Below are positions 35,350 to 48,189 of a stretch of 60,192 bases of DNA, one piece after another. The first letter of the stretch is position 1. The number at the start of each line of letters is the position of its first letter. The position numbers and the translations under genes were made by a program. The notes beneath the pieces are model-generated. The model was given only the letters and a program-made list of their open reading frames with translations. It made no database searches and was not told where the DNA came from. Source of the stretch: Purshia tridentata (taxonomy: Eukaryota; Streptophyta; Magnoliopsida; Rosales; Rosaceae); the NCBI GenBank assembly GCA_003254885.1, contig QANT01008590.1:1-60192 (forward strand). Direction: 5' to 3'.

Positions 35350-38300
35350 TTATGACTATGATTTTCTAGGGTTTGAATTTTGATTTTGTTGTGATTGTTT
35401 CACACTAAAATCAAAATAGGCTATGATTGTTACTACTTGCAAAAAAATCCAAAAACAAGACAATTTATACAAATCGTACGTGTTTTTCTTGCATACAAAT
35501 CTTACACGTAAGATTTGTATAAGTTGCATTTGCATAGTGAAATTTGAAAATAACTACTATTTGACAGTGGCAACTCTCTAAATGTGGAAAAAAAAAAGTT
35601 GGCATTAAAAGAAAAATTGTCCGACAAAAAAAAAGTGTAGCATCATTACTGTAGTGCTGAATTTTTAAAAGTGAGCTGCTACAATAGGTTCACTGTAGTA
35701 GTGGGTCAGATGAGCATTACATTTTAAAAAATGGACTTTAAAAAAAACCCTAAATTAGATGCCAAATTTGAAATCATTCATAACATCAAATAAGGGAACA
35801 AATTTGAAAAAGTAAATGTCAAAAATTGAATAATTCTAAAAGAAAAAAAAAACAATTTGTGGAATTTTGATGTTGATGAAGCCACAACAACATTTTTGGG
35901 CTATCAACACCAATTTTTTCTATTATATATTAAGTCAACAACCACTATATTTGGTTTGGGTTGCAAATTGCCACCCCTCAGCCACTACAATCATGTTAGA
36001 GGTGCAAGCCATCTAAGGAAACCCAAATGTAGAAATAGTGGATTTTGTAGGTAAAAACTATCAACACATTCTGATATTTTTGCTTCTCACTTATCTTGCA
36101 GATAGTTGCTGTATTGGTGGAGCAATTATATCATTAAACAAGGCCTCCATGAACTTTTGTGACTAATTAATTAGAATTCAAAATGTATTTTTATACCAAA
36201 TTAAAATTGCATCAATTTAAATTGCATTTTTTCAATTTTAGCTATCTGTGCTTGCTGATCCAAGCATTGCAGCAAGAATTACGCATAAAGTCATACCACA
36301 TCACAATATGTCAACTGAATCTTACATTAACTCATTCCATGCAGGAATTCATAAGTTTTCTTTACACCAATTCACAAAAGAAATACAACCAAAATAGTAA
36401 ATACCACCAAGTGACCCTCATAAATAGATAACCACCACATTGCCAAAATCATAAAGATCTAATGTGTACAGAGAAAGAAAAAAAAACTAATTTACACTAG
36501 AACCATATCACTTAATGGATGTGATGTGCAGTTTCTCCATGAATTCAAATACAAAACTAGAACCAAAAGGGAGGGAAAGGAAAGGTTTCAAACCCGGGTG
36601 TGTAAAGGGGTGCTTTTGTTCTCCTGCTCTATTCAAATAGACCAAAATCTCGTTCAAAAACTAAAATTTAAATTTGGTCAGATAAAGATCAAACCTTGAA
36701 ATAATTGGTTTAAAAAATAAATGTTTTAAATAATAAATAATCATGAAAACCTCCACTTTTATATTTTATAAAAGAAACAAATAATAAGAAAATTTTTGAA
36801 AATTTTTATTTTTTTCAATTAAAAAGCAAACAGTTTTGACAACTTTCTTAATCCCACCTTCTAATTAATATCCAAATATCGATCACCATTCTAAAATTGG
36901 TTTGGTCTTAAGTACTGGGAAAGGATAATTATGATTATATTTAGAGTGGGAAAGGAATAATTATCCCCCACTAATTTCTAAATTTGATTACTATGTTTAT
37001 GGAGCTACTTATTAATCAACTATTGTACAAATTAGTGGGTCATACAAGGCAACTGTTACCTCCACCATAAACATAGTAATCACTAACAATAAGAATTAGT
37101 GACCACGCTATATGTCTATTGGCACCCTCTGGCACCCACTCATATATGGGTGCAAAACGTAGAGGCCTTTGGCCATATTTGTTGGAGTGAAGCACAAGAA
37201 AATAAAAAACTATCTCACCCCTACAAAATATCCAACACGGCAACACTTAATAAAATAAAAAGAATTTTAGGTGGGTAATGAAAGTAAAGTTTTCTAGTTA
37301 ACTAAAGAAACTTAAAAATTTAAACAAAATTTAAAATGGTTGCGCGTAAGAAGATTGTGCTAGGAGATGCGGATGAAAACAAAACTGTAAAGTGGTTTTT
37401 CTTTTTTCGGTCAATTGTATAGTGGAACTAAGAGGCTTGAATAGCATGTTGTATAAATAAGGTACGTGTGAAAAAAACAAAAAACAAAAAAAACAGTGTT
37501 TTTCTTCTGAAAAAGTAGAGATATTGGCCTTTTGTCATCAGTGATCGAAAACAGTCTTAGGATAATATTGGATAAGATAAATGAATAAATTTATGCGTAT
37601 TTTAAATACAAAAAGTTTATAACTTTAAAGTTATAACATGTATTAAGATGTACTAATTATAGGAAAAACTTATTCATTCCAATCCCCAAAAAAATGAGAG
37701 GATTAAATAATTCTTCTTCTTCCTTCAAGTTAGAACACATCATTCATGTTCTTCCATAAATACACATGTGTTCAATACATCCTATGTATCAAACGAGGCC
37801 CAAGAGGTTATGACCCAACCTCTTAGTCTTATTTCTTCCTCTGAACAAGTATAGAGATATATTGGCCGCCTTTTTGTACAGGATCCAGTTTCTCTTTGGT
37901 GCTAGGTTTTCTTTGATCCGTTCTTATGATTCGATTCTCAAACTATCATCTCTTAATTTCAGAAGATGAAGGAGGATTTAGCCCCCCTAAGAGACACCTA
38001 ATTTTGGAGGAGGATAAGAGAATTTGAATTCAATATTCCAAAGTTTGTTGTAGTCATGTGTCTAGTATTGTACGTAATGGGATGACTCATGCTCTTGCTT
38101 ATTTTGCTTTAATTACATTGTGCGAATCAAATAGGCCATATAACAAGGATATAATTAACAAACGACAACAAATTGTATGCGTTTAGGATTTAGGGTTCAG
38201 GTTTGTGATGAAACAGCTTCTCATAAGGAGATAGACCACAAAGAACAAAAAAGGGCATTCTAGTACGTAACATGGTACTAGATCTGTTTATGAAAAACTT

Positions 38301-38795
38301 ACGCTGCAGTAGCAGCATCATGGTACCAGAAATTGGTACTCGAGACATGAGTGTGAGGGTAGTTTCAGTTTTCGGATTTGAATATCACACCAGCTCTACA
38401 GTTGATCTCACAAAAGGATTGACAAAATCAATTGACAAAGTGCGCAGATTAGATTAAAAGAAAGAAATTAAGAACATAGAGAGTTATATATAGAGTTGTC
38501 GTTAGAATTGATCCACTAAAACAACTAATATTGGATATTGTCTTAGATAGACTCTTAAGAAAAGTTACACAACAATATATCTCAGCCATTTGATGATCTA
38601 CCATTCAACTGATAGAGAGCTTCGATCTACAATGGCTACAGTCATTGTATGTCGTCAACAAAAAATTTCCACTTCTGGACAAAAAATTGATAGATCACTC
38701 AAGTAGGTAGAATCTGACGATTAAAATAGTAATCACTTACTAGAATCTTGATCAAGAGTTTCCTCTTATTCTTTTTCAAGTTTTTACGTTGTAAC
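35350..38795. other. AT-rich intergenic region
   Basis: No gene is supported across 3.4 kb. A short inverted repeat (gattactatgtttatgg at about 36988 and its complement at about 37067) could form a hairpin of a small non-autonomous element. The short open frames show no family motif. Confidence 0.45.
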
Positions 38796-39555
38796 TGTTG
38801 GATAAAAATCGTTTGGGAATTAAAACCAAATTCCCACCGTCACGCAACAAGTAATAAATTCGATGAAGAAGAAAATAATAATCAAAGCCAAGAAGAAGAT
38901 AAACAGATAAACAAGCACACACAATCACACCGAGATTTTACGAGGTTCGGCAAAATCCTGCCTACGTCCCCGGGAGAGATCTCCGTTCTTCACTATGAGA
39001 ATAAACAAGTACAAGATTACAATTGGACTAAATCACATAACCCAATCCCCAAATCCCTTGTACACCCTCTCTCAATGTGTTTACCAAGAACCCTAATTCT
39101 ATCACCCAAGATTAATTACCTAATCTTGATCTCACCACCTAGATTGTGTGTCTCCCAAGAACTCTCAAGACTAGCTCTCTAAATTCGGAGTCTATCTCGT
39201 TCTCTCTCTTTTTCTAGGGCCTAAAGGTCCTATTTATACACAATAGGCCTTTAGAAACCAAACCCAATTGAAGTAGGAAGCCTAAAACCCCCTAAAACTA
39301 GGAAAAACACGGAGGACCACGTGTAGGACCGGTTCTCTACCCAGAGGACCGGTCCTCCAGCAGCTTGGCAGCCCAAAAACCATACAACGCCTCTGTAGGA
39401 CCGATCCCATGACCATAGGACCGGTCCTCTGGGGCGTTTCTTCGAAATTCTTCATCTTTTGGACGCTCCACCTGAACACGAACCTCCTACAACCTTCCTA
39501 ACTTCAACCAAACCTCTAAGGACACTTCCATGGCCTTGAAACACCTCCNCCAACA
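38796..39555 (-). mobile_element. Solo LTR of the same copia family, inverted
   Basis: The block runs TGTTGG..CCAACA. Read on the minus strand, its first 120 bases resemble the LTRs at 17987 and 22873 (ccatggaagtgtcct, gaagttaggaagg). It has a TATAAATAGG box near 39237-39228 and exact GGACCGGTCC palindromes at 39346 and 39418. No internal region or partner LTR is present. The flanking five bases (gtaac and gagac) agree at three of five positions. An N lies at 39549. Confidence 0.8.
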
Positions 39556-39561
39556 GAGACA

Positions 39562-42500
39562 CACCAACCCTGATTCATCAGGTGTTCGTACTGAAGGTCA
39601 CCACTAACCCTTGAATTCTTATCCTTCTCAACCATAACAAGAGCACAGTTTGGTCCTCCAACACATCAAGATCTGCACAGAATCCAGTGGCACATCTTTT
39701 GGATTCAGGAAATCTTGTTGTGATAGATGGCAGTGATAATGACCCAGATAATTTTCTGTGGCAAAGTTTTGATTACCCAGGTGACACATTCCTGCCAGGT
39801 ACGAAGCTTGGTAGGAACACAATCACAGGCTTCAGCTGGCATCTTACATCATGGAAAAGTCCCCAAGATCCTTCTCAAGGCAATTATACATATCAACTTG
39901 ATCCCGACGGATATCCAGAACTAATCATGAGGGAGGGTCTGGTCACCAAATTTCGGACTGGACCATGGAATGGAATCCGATTTAGTGGAACACCTCATTT
40001 AAGTCCAAACCCTTTATACACATATGGTCTTGTTTTTTATCATGATGAAATATATTATAGTTATAAACTTCTGAACAGCTCAACTCTTCGCGGATGGTGA
40101 TAACTGTAGATGGGCTTGTGCAGCGCTACACATGGATTGATAGAACCCAAGGTTGTTCCTTTATCTAACAGCACAGATTGATAACTGAGACAATTATGCA
40201 CTCTGTGGTGCTTATGGTGCATGTAATATTGAGAACTCCCCAGTGTGTGGCTGCATGAAAGGATTTGTACCCAAATTCCAAAAGAGTATTGGGACTTGGT
40301 GGATTGGTCAAATGGCTGTGTGAGAAAGACTCCGCTGAATTGCAATGGAGACATGTTTCAGAAGTACTCTGGGGTGAAACTGTCGAGCACAGAACAATTC
40401 TGGTTTAACAGAAGTATGAACCTCAAGGAATGTGAGATGGTGTGCAAGAAAAATTGCTCCTGCACAGCTTACACAAATTTGGATATCAGGGAAGGAGGAA
40501 CTGGGTGCTTGCTGTGGTTCGGCAACCTCATTGATATAAGGAATTTCACTGAAAACGGGCAGGACATCTAATATAAGAATGGCAGCATCAGAAATAGGTA
40601 TGGAATCATCTTGGTGTTTAATACAATGTTGAAAGAAAAGAAAAGACACCGAAAAAAGAAAAAATTTCCACAGGACATGTGCCACAAGCAATGTAGAGAG
40701 GAGCAATGCAAAAACACCTTCGGGTTGAAACACCCAATCTTGACTTATGCATTTATTCAAGACCATATGCACAAAATAAAATCAAATCATAACAAATCGA
40801 AAGGTTGTATTAACTCTAAAATTTTGACTTCTGACACAATTAGCATAATCTTCTTTTAGAATTGTCTCAGAAACTAGCAGTGTTCATTAGATGGTAGACA
40901 TGACATAATTTTCTTTTCTAGATCACGAAGATAATGCAAAGATCAATGCTCAATCTGATGCGAAGAATGTGAGAATCATAGTAAGCAGTACTTTGTCAAC
41001 TGGACTGCTGATCCTGGGCCTATCCCTGCTCTTTTATGTTTGGAAGAAGCAGCACCAAAAATATGGTAAGTTGTTTGTGTTCATCATCCCTCCGTTCTCC
41101 AAGCTAGGGAGTTCTGTTGCCCCTCCTTTTTTTAGCTAGGTAGTTCAGTTCTATGTTAGATTATTTACTTCACTACATACTTTGCAGGAAAAATGACGCG
41201 CAGCCAAAGGAAAGATCTGGAATTACCATTATTTTACTTGGCCACTGTTGTTTGTGCAACCGATAACTTTTCAGATGACAATAAACTTGGAGAAGGCGGT
41301 TTGGGATCTGTCTTTAAGGTAAAATTAGATAGTCCTCCATACAAATTAAGTTGACAGTTTTCAAGTCTTGTGGTACATGTAGTTTTGGCCAACATATGGA
41401 CTGATGAATACTATACAAGTGCGCAGTATGGCGAACATGCGCAGACTGCAGAGTGAATATTGGTCATAACATGGACTGATGGATTTCAGGGTATGTTGAA
41501 AGATGGACAAGAAATAGCTGTCAAAAGGCTGTCAAAACATTCTAAACAAGGACTGGATGAGTTCAAGAATGAGGTTGCACATATTGCCAAACTTCAGCAC
41601 AGGAATCTGGTGAAGCTTCTAGGGTGCTGCATTGAAGCAGATGAAATGATGCTCATCTACGAATGCATGCCTAACAAAAGCTTGGACTTCTTTATTTTTG
41701 TTTTGACCTCTCATAAGCCTTAAGAAGATGGAAAATTGGTACACTTAAAGTTTCTAATCATCTAATACTGTCCCCATTTGGCATGCAATTTTGCAGATCA
41801 AAGAAAAAGCATGCTACTAGATTGGAAGAAACGCTTTTGACATTATTAATGGTATTGCTCGTGGGATCCTCTATCTTCACCAAGATTCTAGACTAAGAGT
41901 GATTCATAGAGATCTCAAAGCAGGTAATATTTTACTAGACAGTGAACTTAACCCAAAAATCTCAGACTTTGGCCTGGCTAGAAGTTTTGGAGGAAACAAA
42001 ACTAATGCAAAAACAAAGAAAGTGGTTGGAACATAGTAAGTATCCCAAAAGAACTGATGTATAGTCCGCTTGCTTTGCTTATAAAATTAGATTTTGATTC
42101 ATTGGTTTGCAGCGGTTACATGTCACCAGAATATACAATTGATGGGTTCTACTCGATAAAATCTGACGTCTTCAGCTTTGGTGTTTTGGTGCTAGAGATA
42201 ATGAGTGGGAAGAGAAACAGAGGGTTCTCTCATCCAGGCCACAGCTTCAACCTTCTTGGACATGTGAGAGTCAACTGTCAAGTTAAAAACTTTCCTTTTG
42301 CTTGATTATGCTTCTTTTATTTATTTAGTAAGATGAATCAATTGTTTTGATGTTTTAGGCATGGAAGTTATACACAGAAGGCAGGTCCATTGAACTGCTT
42401 GATGCATCAGTAGAGGACTCCAGCAATCTACATGAAGTAGTTTTGCGATCAGTTCATGTGGGTCTTTTACGTGTGCAGCGAAATCCAGAAGACAGGCCAA

Positions 42501-42673
42501 GCATGTCAGATGTAATTCTAATGTTGGGTGGTGAAGGTTCATTGCCTCAACCTCAAAAACCTGGTTTTTATAGTGAAAGGGATCTCACTGAACTCCAGGT
42601 CGATCCCTCTACAGACGAGTCTAATGCATGTTCAGCTAATGAAGTCAGTTTTACACACCTCGAGGCTCGCTAA
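39562..42673 (+). pseudogene. G-type lectin S-receptor-like kinase, 5'-truncated and frameshifted
   Basis: The sequence starts within the bulb-lectin domain (HLLDSGNLVV, FLWQSFDYPGDTFLPGTKLG) and continues through the S-locus glycoprotein region (FRTGPWNGIRFSG), an EGF-like part ([22 protein letters not shown]), a PAN domain ([15 protein letters not shown]), a transmembrane exon (40922-41065), a juxtamembrane/P-loop exon (41188-41318, LGEGGLGSVFK), and kinase exons 41490-about 41700, 41797-42035, 42113-42263 and 42359-42673. The kinase motifs VAIK-type [13 protein letters not shown] and DFG are visible. Breaks include a base loss near 40090, a frameshift and TGA near 40155-40195, an extra base near 40573 and an extra base near 41838. 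The signal peptide and the start of the lectin domain are absent; the solo copia LTR sits exactly there. Intact relatives are plasma-membrane receptor kinases; this copy is not functional. Confidence 0.9.
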
Positions 42674-43740
42674 ATGAATTTTCATGTTTGTATTTATAAT
42701 TACTGAACTTAATCCGATGTCTGAAGTGAGTTAAGTTAAATAAGAGAGTTTCTTGAGTATAATTAGTTTGAATTTTTAGTTGCTGAGAATGACCAATCAA
42801 TGTATTGTTAAATAAAATCCAAATATAATGAAATCACTCAAAGCAGTCAAACCAAGAAGAACCATAATCTTCAGACCGCAAAAAAAAGAAGAACCATAAT
42901 CTAAAATAAGGCATATGGCAGTAGTCAAACCAATCAATGTATTCCAAAAAACAAAACAAACCAGAAATAAATAGTCGGATTTTGATATTTAGTCTAAAAA
43001 TCGAACCTTTTTATTGAAGAGACCAAAAAAACTCCATGACCACAGCTCCACCAAGTGAACCGATTATAGCTTAATCATTTCCTTTCCTTGAAGACGACAC
43101 AAAACCAAGTCAGCAACTTTTTCTTTTTGTGACAGAAAGCAAACAGTTAATGGCAACGATTCAACGCAATTGGAGAATTAATAGCAAACCACTTTGAATT
43201 TAACTAAAATGAGCTCTCTCACGCATTGTTTTGTAACTCAACGCTTTTAAAGCAGCTGCGCTGATTCTGTGCTTGAACCGAGCCAGTGATCAGCGAGAGA
43301 GAGCGAGAGAGAGAGGTGTGGGTCTTTTGGGAGAGAAGAGCTCACTGCATATCAGTGAAGGCATGAGTACCACCTGTCTATCTTACGTTAAGAATGCATT
43401 CGGGTTCGTTAAACCGGAAATGGATCCTCTTACTCATTATGTCGTGCTTTATGTTGAAGGCATTGTCGTTTAAATATAATTTAAGAATTTATTATTCCTA
43501 CTTTTTTTCAGGATAGATGTATTTTATTTAGAAAATATCATAATGCTGTACATTAGTGATTGGATAACCAAGTAAGAGAATTTCTTTTCCAAGCCTTTCA
43601 ATTGTCAATGTTTCTGACAACATGATGGGTCCACCTCATGTAAGAGAATTGGGGGTAAAAAGTTCAAAAACATTTTCCATCAATTTTATTTTTCTTGTAA
43701 ATTTTCCATCAATTTGTGACAGAGCAGTACAACACCGAAT
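42674..43740. other. Intergenic region between the kinase pseudogene and the 2OG-like gene
   Basis: No gene is confidently supported. A 66-codon open frame at 43273-43473 has no family motif I recognise. Confidence 0.4.
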
Positions 43741-44006
43741 AGCACCGCTGGCTGCTGCTGAGATGGCATTTGCGAGCTCTGTCAGTTCAAAATCGAACAA
43801 ATCCACCACACCTAGTTTCCATTGTCGTCACTCTGATAAAAAGAGCACCATGCTCACATGATCTATCTTCTCCTTCCCTTTGCAAAACCCTAATCGCCCT
43901 TGTACTCAACTTTCTTGGTTACCTTCTGCAGCATTCTTTTTTCAAGGTCAGTTGTGTGAAGTTTCTAATTGCCTTCTGCAACATTTTTGGTTCAAGAAGG
44001 TCAGTT

Positions 44007-44053
<47 letters not shown>

Positions 44054-44495
44054 TTGCTGGGCGTGTTTTGAGAATTGGAATGTTTCGTGCTGTTAAACCA
44101 TTTATGTTTAGATAACAGGATGACAAATTGGTCCAGTTGTACCTACTCTGGAATTTGGTTACTTTCATGGGTACTATTAATTAAAGCTAAATTTGGATTG
44201 AAAATTGTTGTCACTTGGGGTTTCTTCCTTATGAATTGTTTGTTAAAAAATTTAGGGAATAGTAATTTTAGAAACAAACCCAGCATTTGAACGATTGGAT
44301 AAATTTTAATGGAGAGGCTCATCGTTGCCCCAAGTGTTCTTTCACTTTGCTATGTCAAGAAAGACTGCTTTTTGGACCTTTTTTTTTTTACGAACTGCTT
44401 TTTGGACATTATGCTTATGTCAATTGTAACTTATGCAGTTGATTGGGTACATACCTCTGTTCAAAATTAGGTATCGAGTACATCCACAGGATTTC
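43741..44495 (+). promoter_or_regulatory. Probable 5' leader and leader intron with CT microsatellite
   Basis: An acceptor (CATCCACAG) lies at 44489, seven bases before the ATG at 44496. A plausible donor, AAGAAG/GTCAGT, lies near 43999. A run of about 20 CT units at 44008-44049 falls inside this inferred leader intron. Confidence 0.45.
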
Positions 44496-47093
44496 ATGGC
44501 AGGTAATGGCCTGCCATCTCTGGGTCGTGTGAAGCTAATTGATCTTGCACCTGCTGAAGGCCTTCCATCAGATTCTTACAAACTATCTGTTTCAACTTTG
44601 TCACAATCGCTAGCTCAATATTCCGCTGCCATCATTCAATTTCCGTTGAGTGATGGGGCCCTTTTGAGGTCAGCGTTAGATTCGGCTCGCCTCTGCTTCC
44701 ACCAAAGAGCATCATACCCACCTGCAGATATGGTTCATACCAATGACCCTCGTGACTGGTGCAAGACTTCTGGTTACTATGCAGATTCTCAAATGTGGCT
44801 AGAAACCTATGATTACAGGCCTGGACTCACTCCTTTAGAGCCCAACAACACGATGGAATTTCCTCCAGCAGGTTTGCCAGATATATTTTCACTGCTCGGA
44901 AAGGCAGCTCGGGATATATTGGATGCTATCAGCTTCTATTTGAACTTGCGGAGTTCACCATTTACTGAAGTACTTGATAATGTTCCCTTAAGAAATCGGG
45001 AAATATCTTCTTCAGTATTGTCTGTCTGTTGCCATGCACGGCCATCATTTCAGGGAGCACAACACCATAATTTTACAACCCAAGAGGATAGCCAGTTGGT
45101 TATGTTTTCTGACCATGAGCATCAAGTTGACAAAAGCTTGATATCTCTTGTCAAGTCAGATAAGGCAGGTCTACACATAAAGGACTTTCAGGGTCGTTGG
45201 GTTCTGGTGGATGAAGATCTTGGTCCTCAAGAAGCTATTGTTTACCCTGGACTTGCACTCTATCAGGCAACTGCAGGGTATGTCAACCCTGCACTACAGA
45301 GAACAGAGATTACCAATATACAGAGCAACTTGTTTGGAAGATGTTCATTGGCTTTTAAACTCATGCCTAAATCCATGACCAGTCTCAGTTGTTCAGAGAT
45401 GAGAGCTGCTGGCCATGGGGTTGAAGCAGAGTTCCAGCTTCCAGTACCAGTTGATGACTTTATGCAGAGATCTCATCCAACCGATCAACTCTTTAACAGA
45501 CACAGTTTTCAAAGTTTCAATTTCCATGCAACCCAAGATGGTATGTTGCATTTAACCGTTTTCATTATTGCCTGCTCATTTTGTAGAAATTGCATAGTAA
45601 GATCTTGTTAATATACTGTAAATCTCATGAATGTTTGTTTTTCTTTCATGACAGCTAATTACCTTGATTGCCAATTATGCTTTGTTCAAGCATATCATAT
45701 ATGTGTGGAAGTCGAAAGATTTTTTTCTTTCAGACATGACTGGTTTTACTCACAGAAGCACATGTACACACCAAAGATAGATGACTTTAAACAGTGAATT
45801 TGGCTTCTAATTTCTCTTAGTAGGGGTGTTGATGTGTTGTATAATTAATACTCACTGAATAGCTAAATTAAGTGCAACTCTATTGTGTAGGCTTTGTGCT
45901 TGTTTTAATGAGAAAACATAGATTCTGTTATCATTAATATTAGATGCTACTTTATTTCAGTGAATGGAAAAAGAAAGGAAAATATACCTTACCTGTTGTG
46001 CCTACTTAATAGTTTTTGCAAATCCTGTTGTCAGAAACAAGGATATTCAATCCAATATTATCTTCTAGCAATTCACTAGAACTGATGCATCCTCTTGATG
46101 TTGGATTAAATTGTGTTCTTTGTGTGAGTAGCTCTTAGTGAGAAGTTTTTAACAGCAGGTCCTTGGATCGATGAAATGCTGGTACAGGATCTATAAAGCC
46201 TTCGTTGAGGAGGAGGAAGAATGATTCCAGATCCAAACCTCTGCCACCTTCCAAGAGATTACGGCTTGAGGCCCAAAGAGTTCTGAAGGAAAGGGTTCAG
46301 GACATTGCAGACAAAAAGGGAATCAAGCTGAGGTTCTGCAACCTGAAGGAGTGTGAGAATCACATTCACATGCTTGATAGCCCGTGTGCCACTATAAGAA
46401 TGGAGATTGGGTGGCCACATGGAGTGCCATTCGTTCATCCCCATGATCTACCCAATAAGGCAAAGATTGGTTTTCTTGAAGCATATGAACCTGGTTGGAC
46501 GGCTACTCATGATATGGAGTTAAGTCTTACTGAACCTGGACAGGCCAGTCAACACTCGGCTAACTGTAATTGTGAGTGCCATTGAAGTTATCTAGTTCGT
46601 AGCTGAATAATCAAGCATACTTATGCATTTTATGCCTCTTTGGATTGAATGCTTTGCAGAGAATTACACATGCTTTCTAAGAACATAAATAAAATGCTAG
46701 CCGTCTCCTGAGTATTGTGAAATTTTTAATATGATACATGTGTCGGTGATATAATGTCTGAAGATTGTGTTTGAAATAGAAGTCATATACTCTGAGGTAG
46801 AAAGGGAGAAAACGTTTTGTCTAAACTCAGTGACCTCCATTATTAACTTCAGCTGGTATGGTGGTTAGTTTCATTTCATCGGGTCCCCAGAAGATGGGCT
46901 ATGTCAGTTCCAAAGTTCTGTAGTTTTAAGCAGTTTTCAATTCAAGTAACACCAAAATGGCTACACTCCTTAACCTTGGTTGTCGTCCCATTTTTCTTTT
47001 TTCAAATTTAAATAATTTGGGTTGCATTTTTATCTTTTCCCCATTTTCGTGGAGAGCTATGTGAATTAATGTTCATCATCATTTTCTGCAGGA
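44496..47093 (+). CDS. Conserved plant protein resembling 2OG-Fe(II) oxygenases
   Basis: Exon 44496-45540 joins 46188-46585 to give 480 residues. If the GTGAGT at 46572 is used with the TTTCTGCAG acceptor at 47091, the protein is 476 residues and the stop TGA is split as T/GA (46571 and 47092-47093). The start MAGNGLPSLGRVKL follows directly after an acceptor; an upstream in-frame ATG at 44433 lies in the inferred intron. The N-terminal two thirds has the layout of isopenicillin-N-synthase-like oxygenases: an early AAIIQFPLSDGALLRSALDS block, then CCHARPSFQGAQHHNFTTQE, MFSDHEHQVDKSLISLVKSD and AIVYPGLALYQATAGYVNPA. The usual HxD..H iron ligands are not clearly arranged, so activity is uncertain. 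The C-terminal part is basic and then rich in conserved blocks (RLEAQRVLKERVQDIADKKG, PHDLPNKAKIGFLEAYEPGW). It is intact and well conserved in character; the function is unknown to me. Confidence 0.85.
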
Positions 47094-48189
47094 ATCAATC
47101 TCCTTGATTTCCACGGCTGACCTTGATCAACTTCTGACTATTTCCACGGCCAACCTGTAATTTCCAATGCAGAAGGGTGTGGTCCTGCTTCAGCGTGTGA
47201 TAATCACGACATACTGCCCATAATCCAGTTTTCAGTTGAATGTAAATAGGCAATTTTGAGGAAAGTTCCTTTATTTCAATAATTGACAAAGTGAGCTCCT
47301 GGATTTATTAGGTGGATCTTCATAGACTGTTATATCAATTGTACACTCCACTCTGAGAAGGGTGTTAGAAACCAAGAGGATCATAGAAGAACTGAAATAG
47401 CATAGGAGGGGAGGTGGGATTTTGAAATTATATTTGCACCTCCTTTATGTTGTGGGTCTAGATGCTATATTACTACACTTGTTATTCAATTACTTTTAGA
47501 GAGGAGTACGAGTTATAAATGAATAAAGAGAACACCAGAATCTTGTTGTAAACTTCTCTTATACTCTTGTTTGTCTGAATTTAATGCATGCCATTAAAAT
47601 ATAAGATTTATGGTAAATTGATACCTTCCAAACCACCTGCCAATAAATTTTTTTTTTGTGAAGGGTGGCAAAATTAGAGCATTCCATGGGGGGTTTTTCG
47701 TGAAAATTTTTACCTAATATTTTCAATTGATTTTAAAAATGGTACTGAAAGACTAGATAAAGAAAGCAACTTATGTATCACTATCACAGTAAATAAATAA
47801 ATAAACAACCATACAAAAATACACTTACCACTAGTAATTTTGCAAGCTTCTTAGCACAATCGTTCATGGCAATTACATACGCAAGCCTCGGATTTTTTCA
47901 TGCCCCGAGGAAACATAGGTATTCCTTATAATCAAAACTAGAATGCAAGTCTCAATAATGCTTACACAGTTATACCATGCCTACCGCTGCTCCCTCACTG
48001 ATAATTGGTCATCCAAAGCAACCGGCCGGGCCCAGAAACTCTGTTCAGTAATACTCTGTCACTCATTCTGTGAGTGAGACAGTAGATCAAGCATCCAAAA
48101 ATGGCAGAGGTTGAAAGAGCCGCATAAGCCATCCAAGGAATGCCTCCATCAGAACTTGGTTTGATTGTTTGGCAAATCAAAGACGTTTC
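47094..48189. other. 3' UTRs of two convergent genes and spacer
   Basis: The plus-strand gene ending at 47093 probably extends its 3' UTR to about 47540 (AATAAA-like gaataaagag near 47520). The minus-strand Iojap gene ends at 48190 and its 3' UTR would run to about 47830. A 61-codon minus-strand frame at 48180-47995 is taken as UTR. Confidence 0.45.

Noticed and set aside
44433..44495. Upstream in-frame ATG for the 2OG-like protein
   Set aside because: The 21 extra codons lie in the inferred leader intron before a clear acceptor at 44489, and MAGNGLPSLG directly after it is the more natural start.
47995..48180. 61-codon minus-strand frame with a hydrophobic stretch
   Set aside because: It lies just downstream of the Iojap stop codon and is best explained as 3' UTR; I know of no family match.
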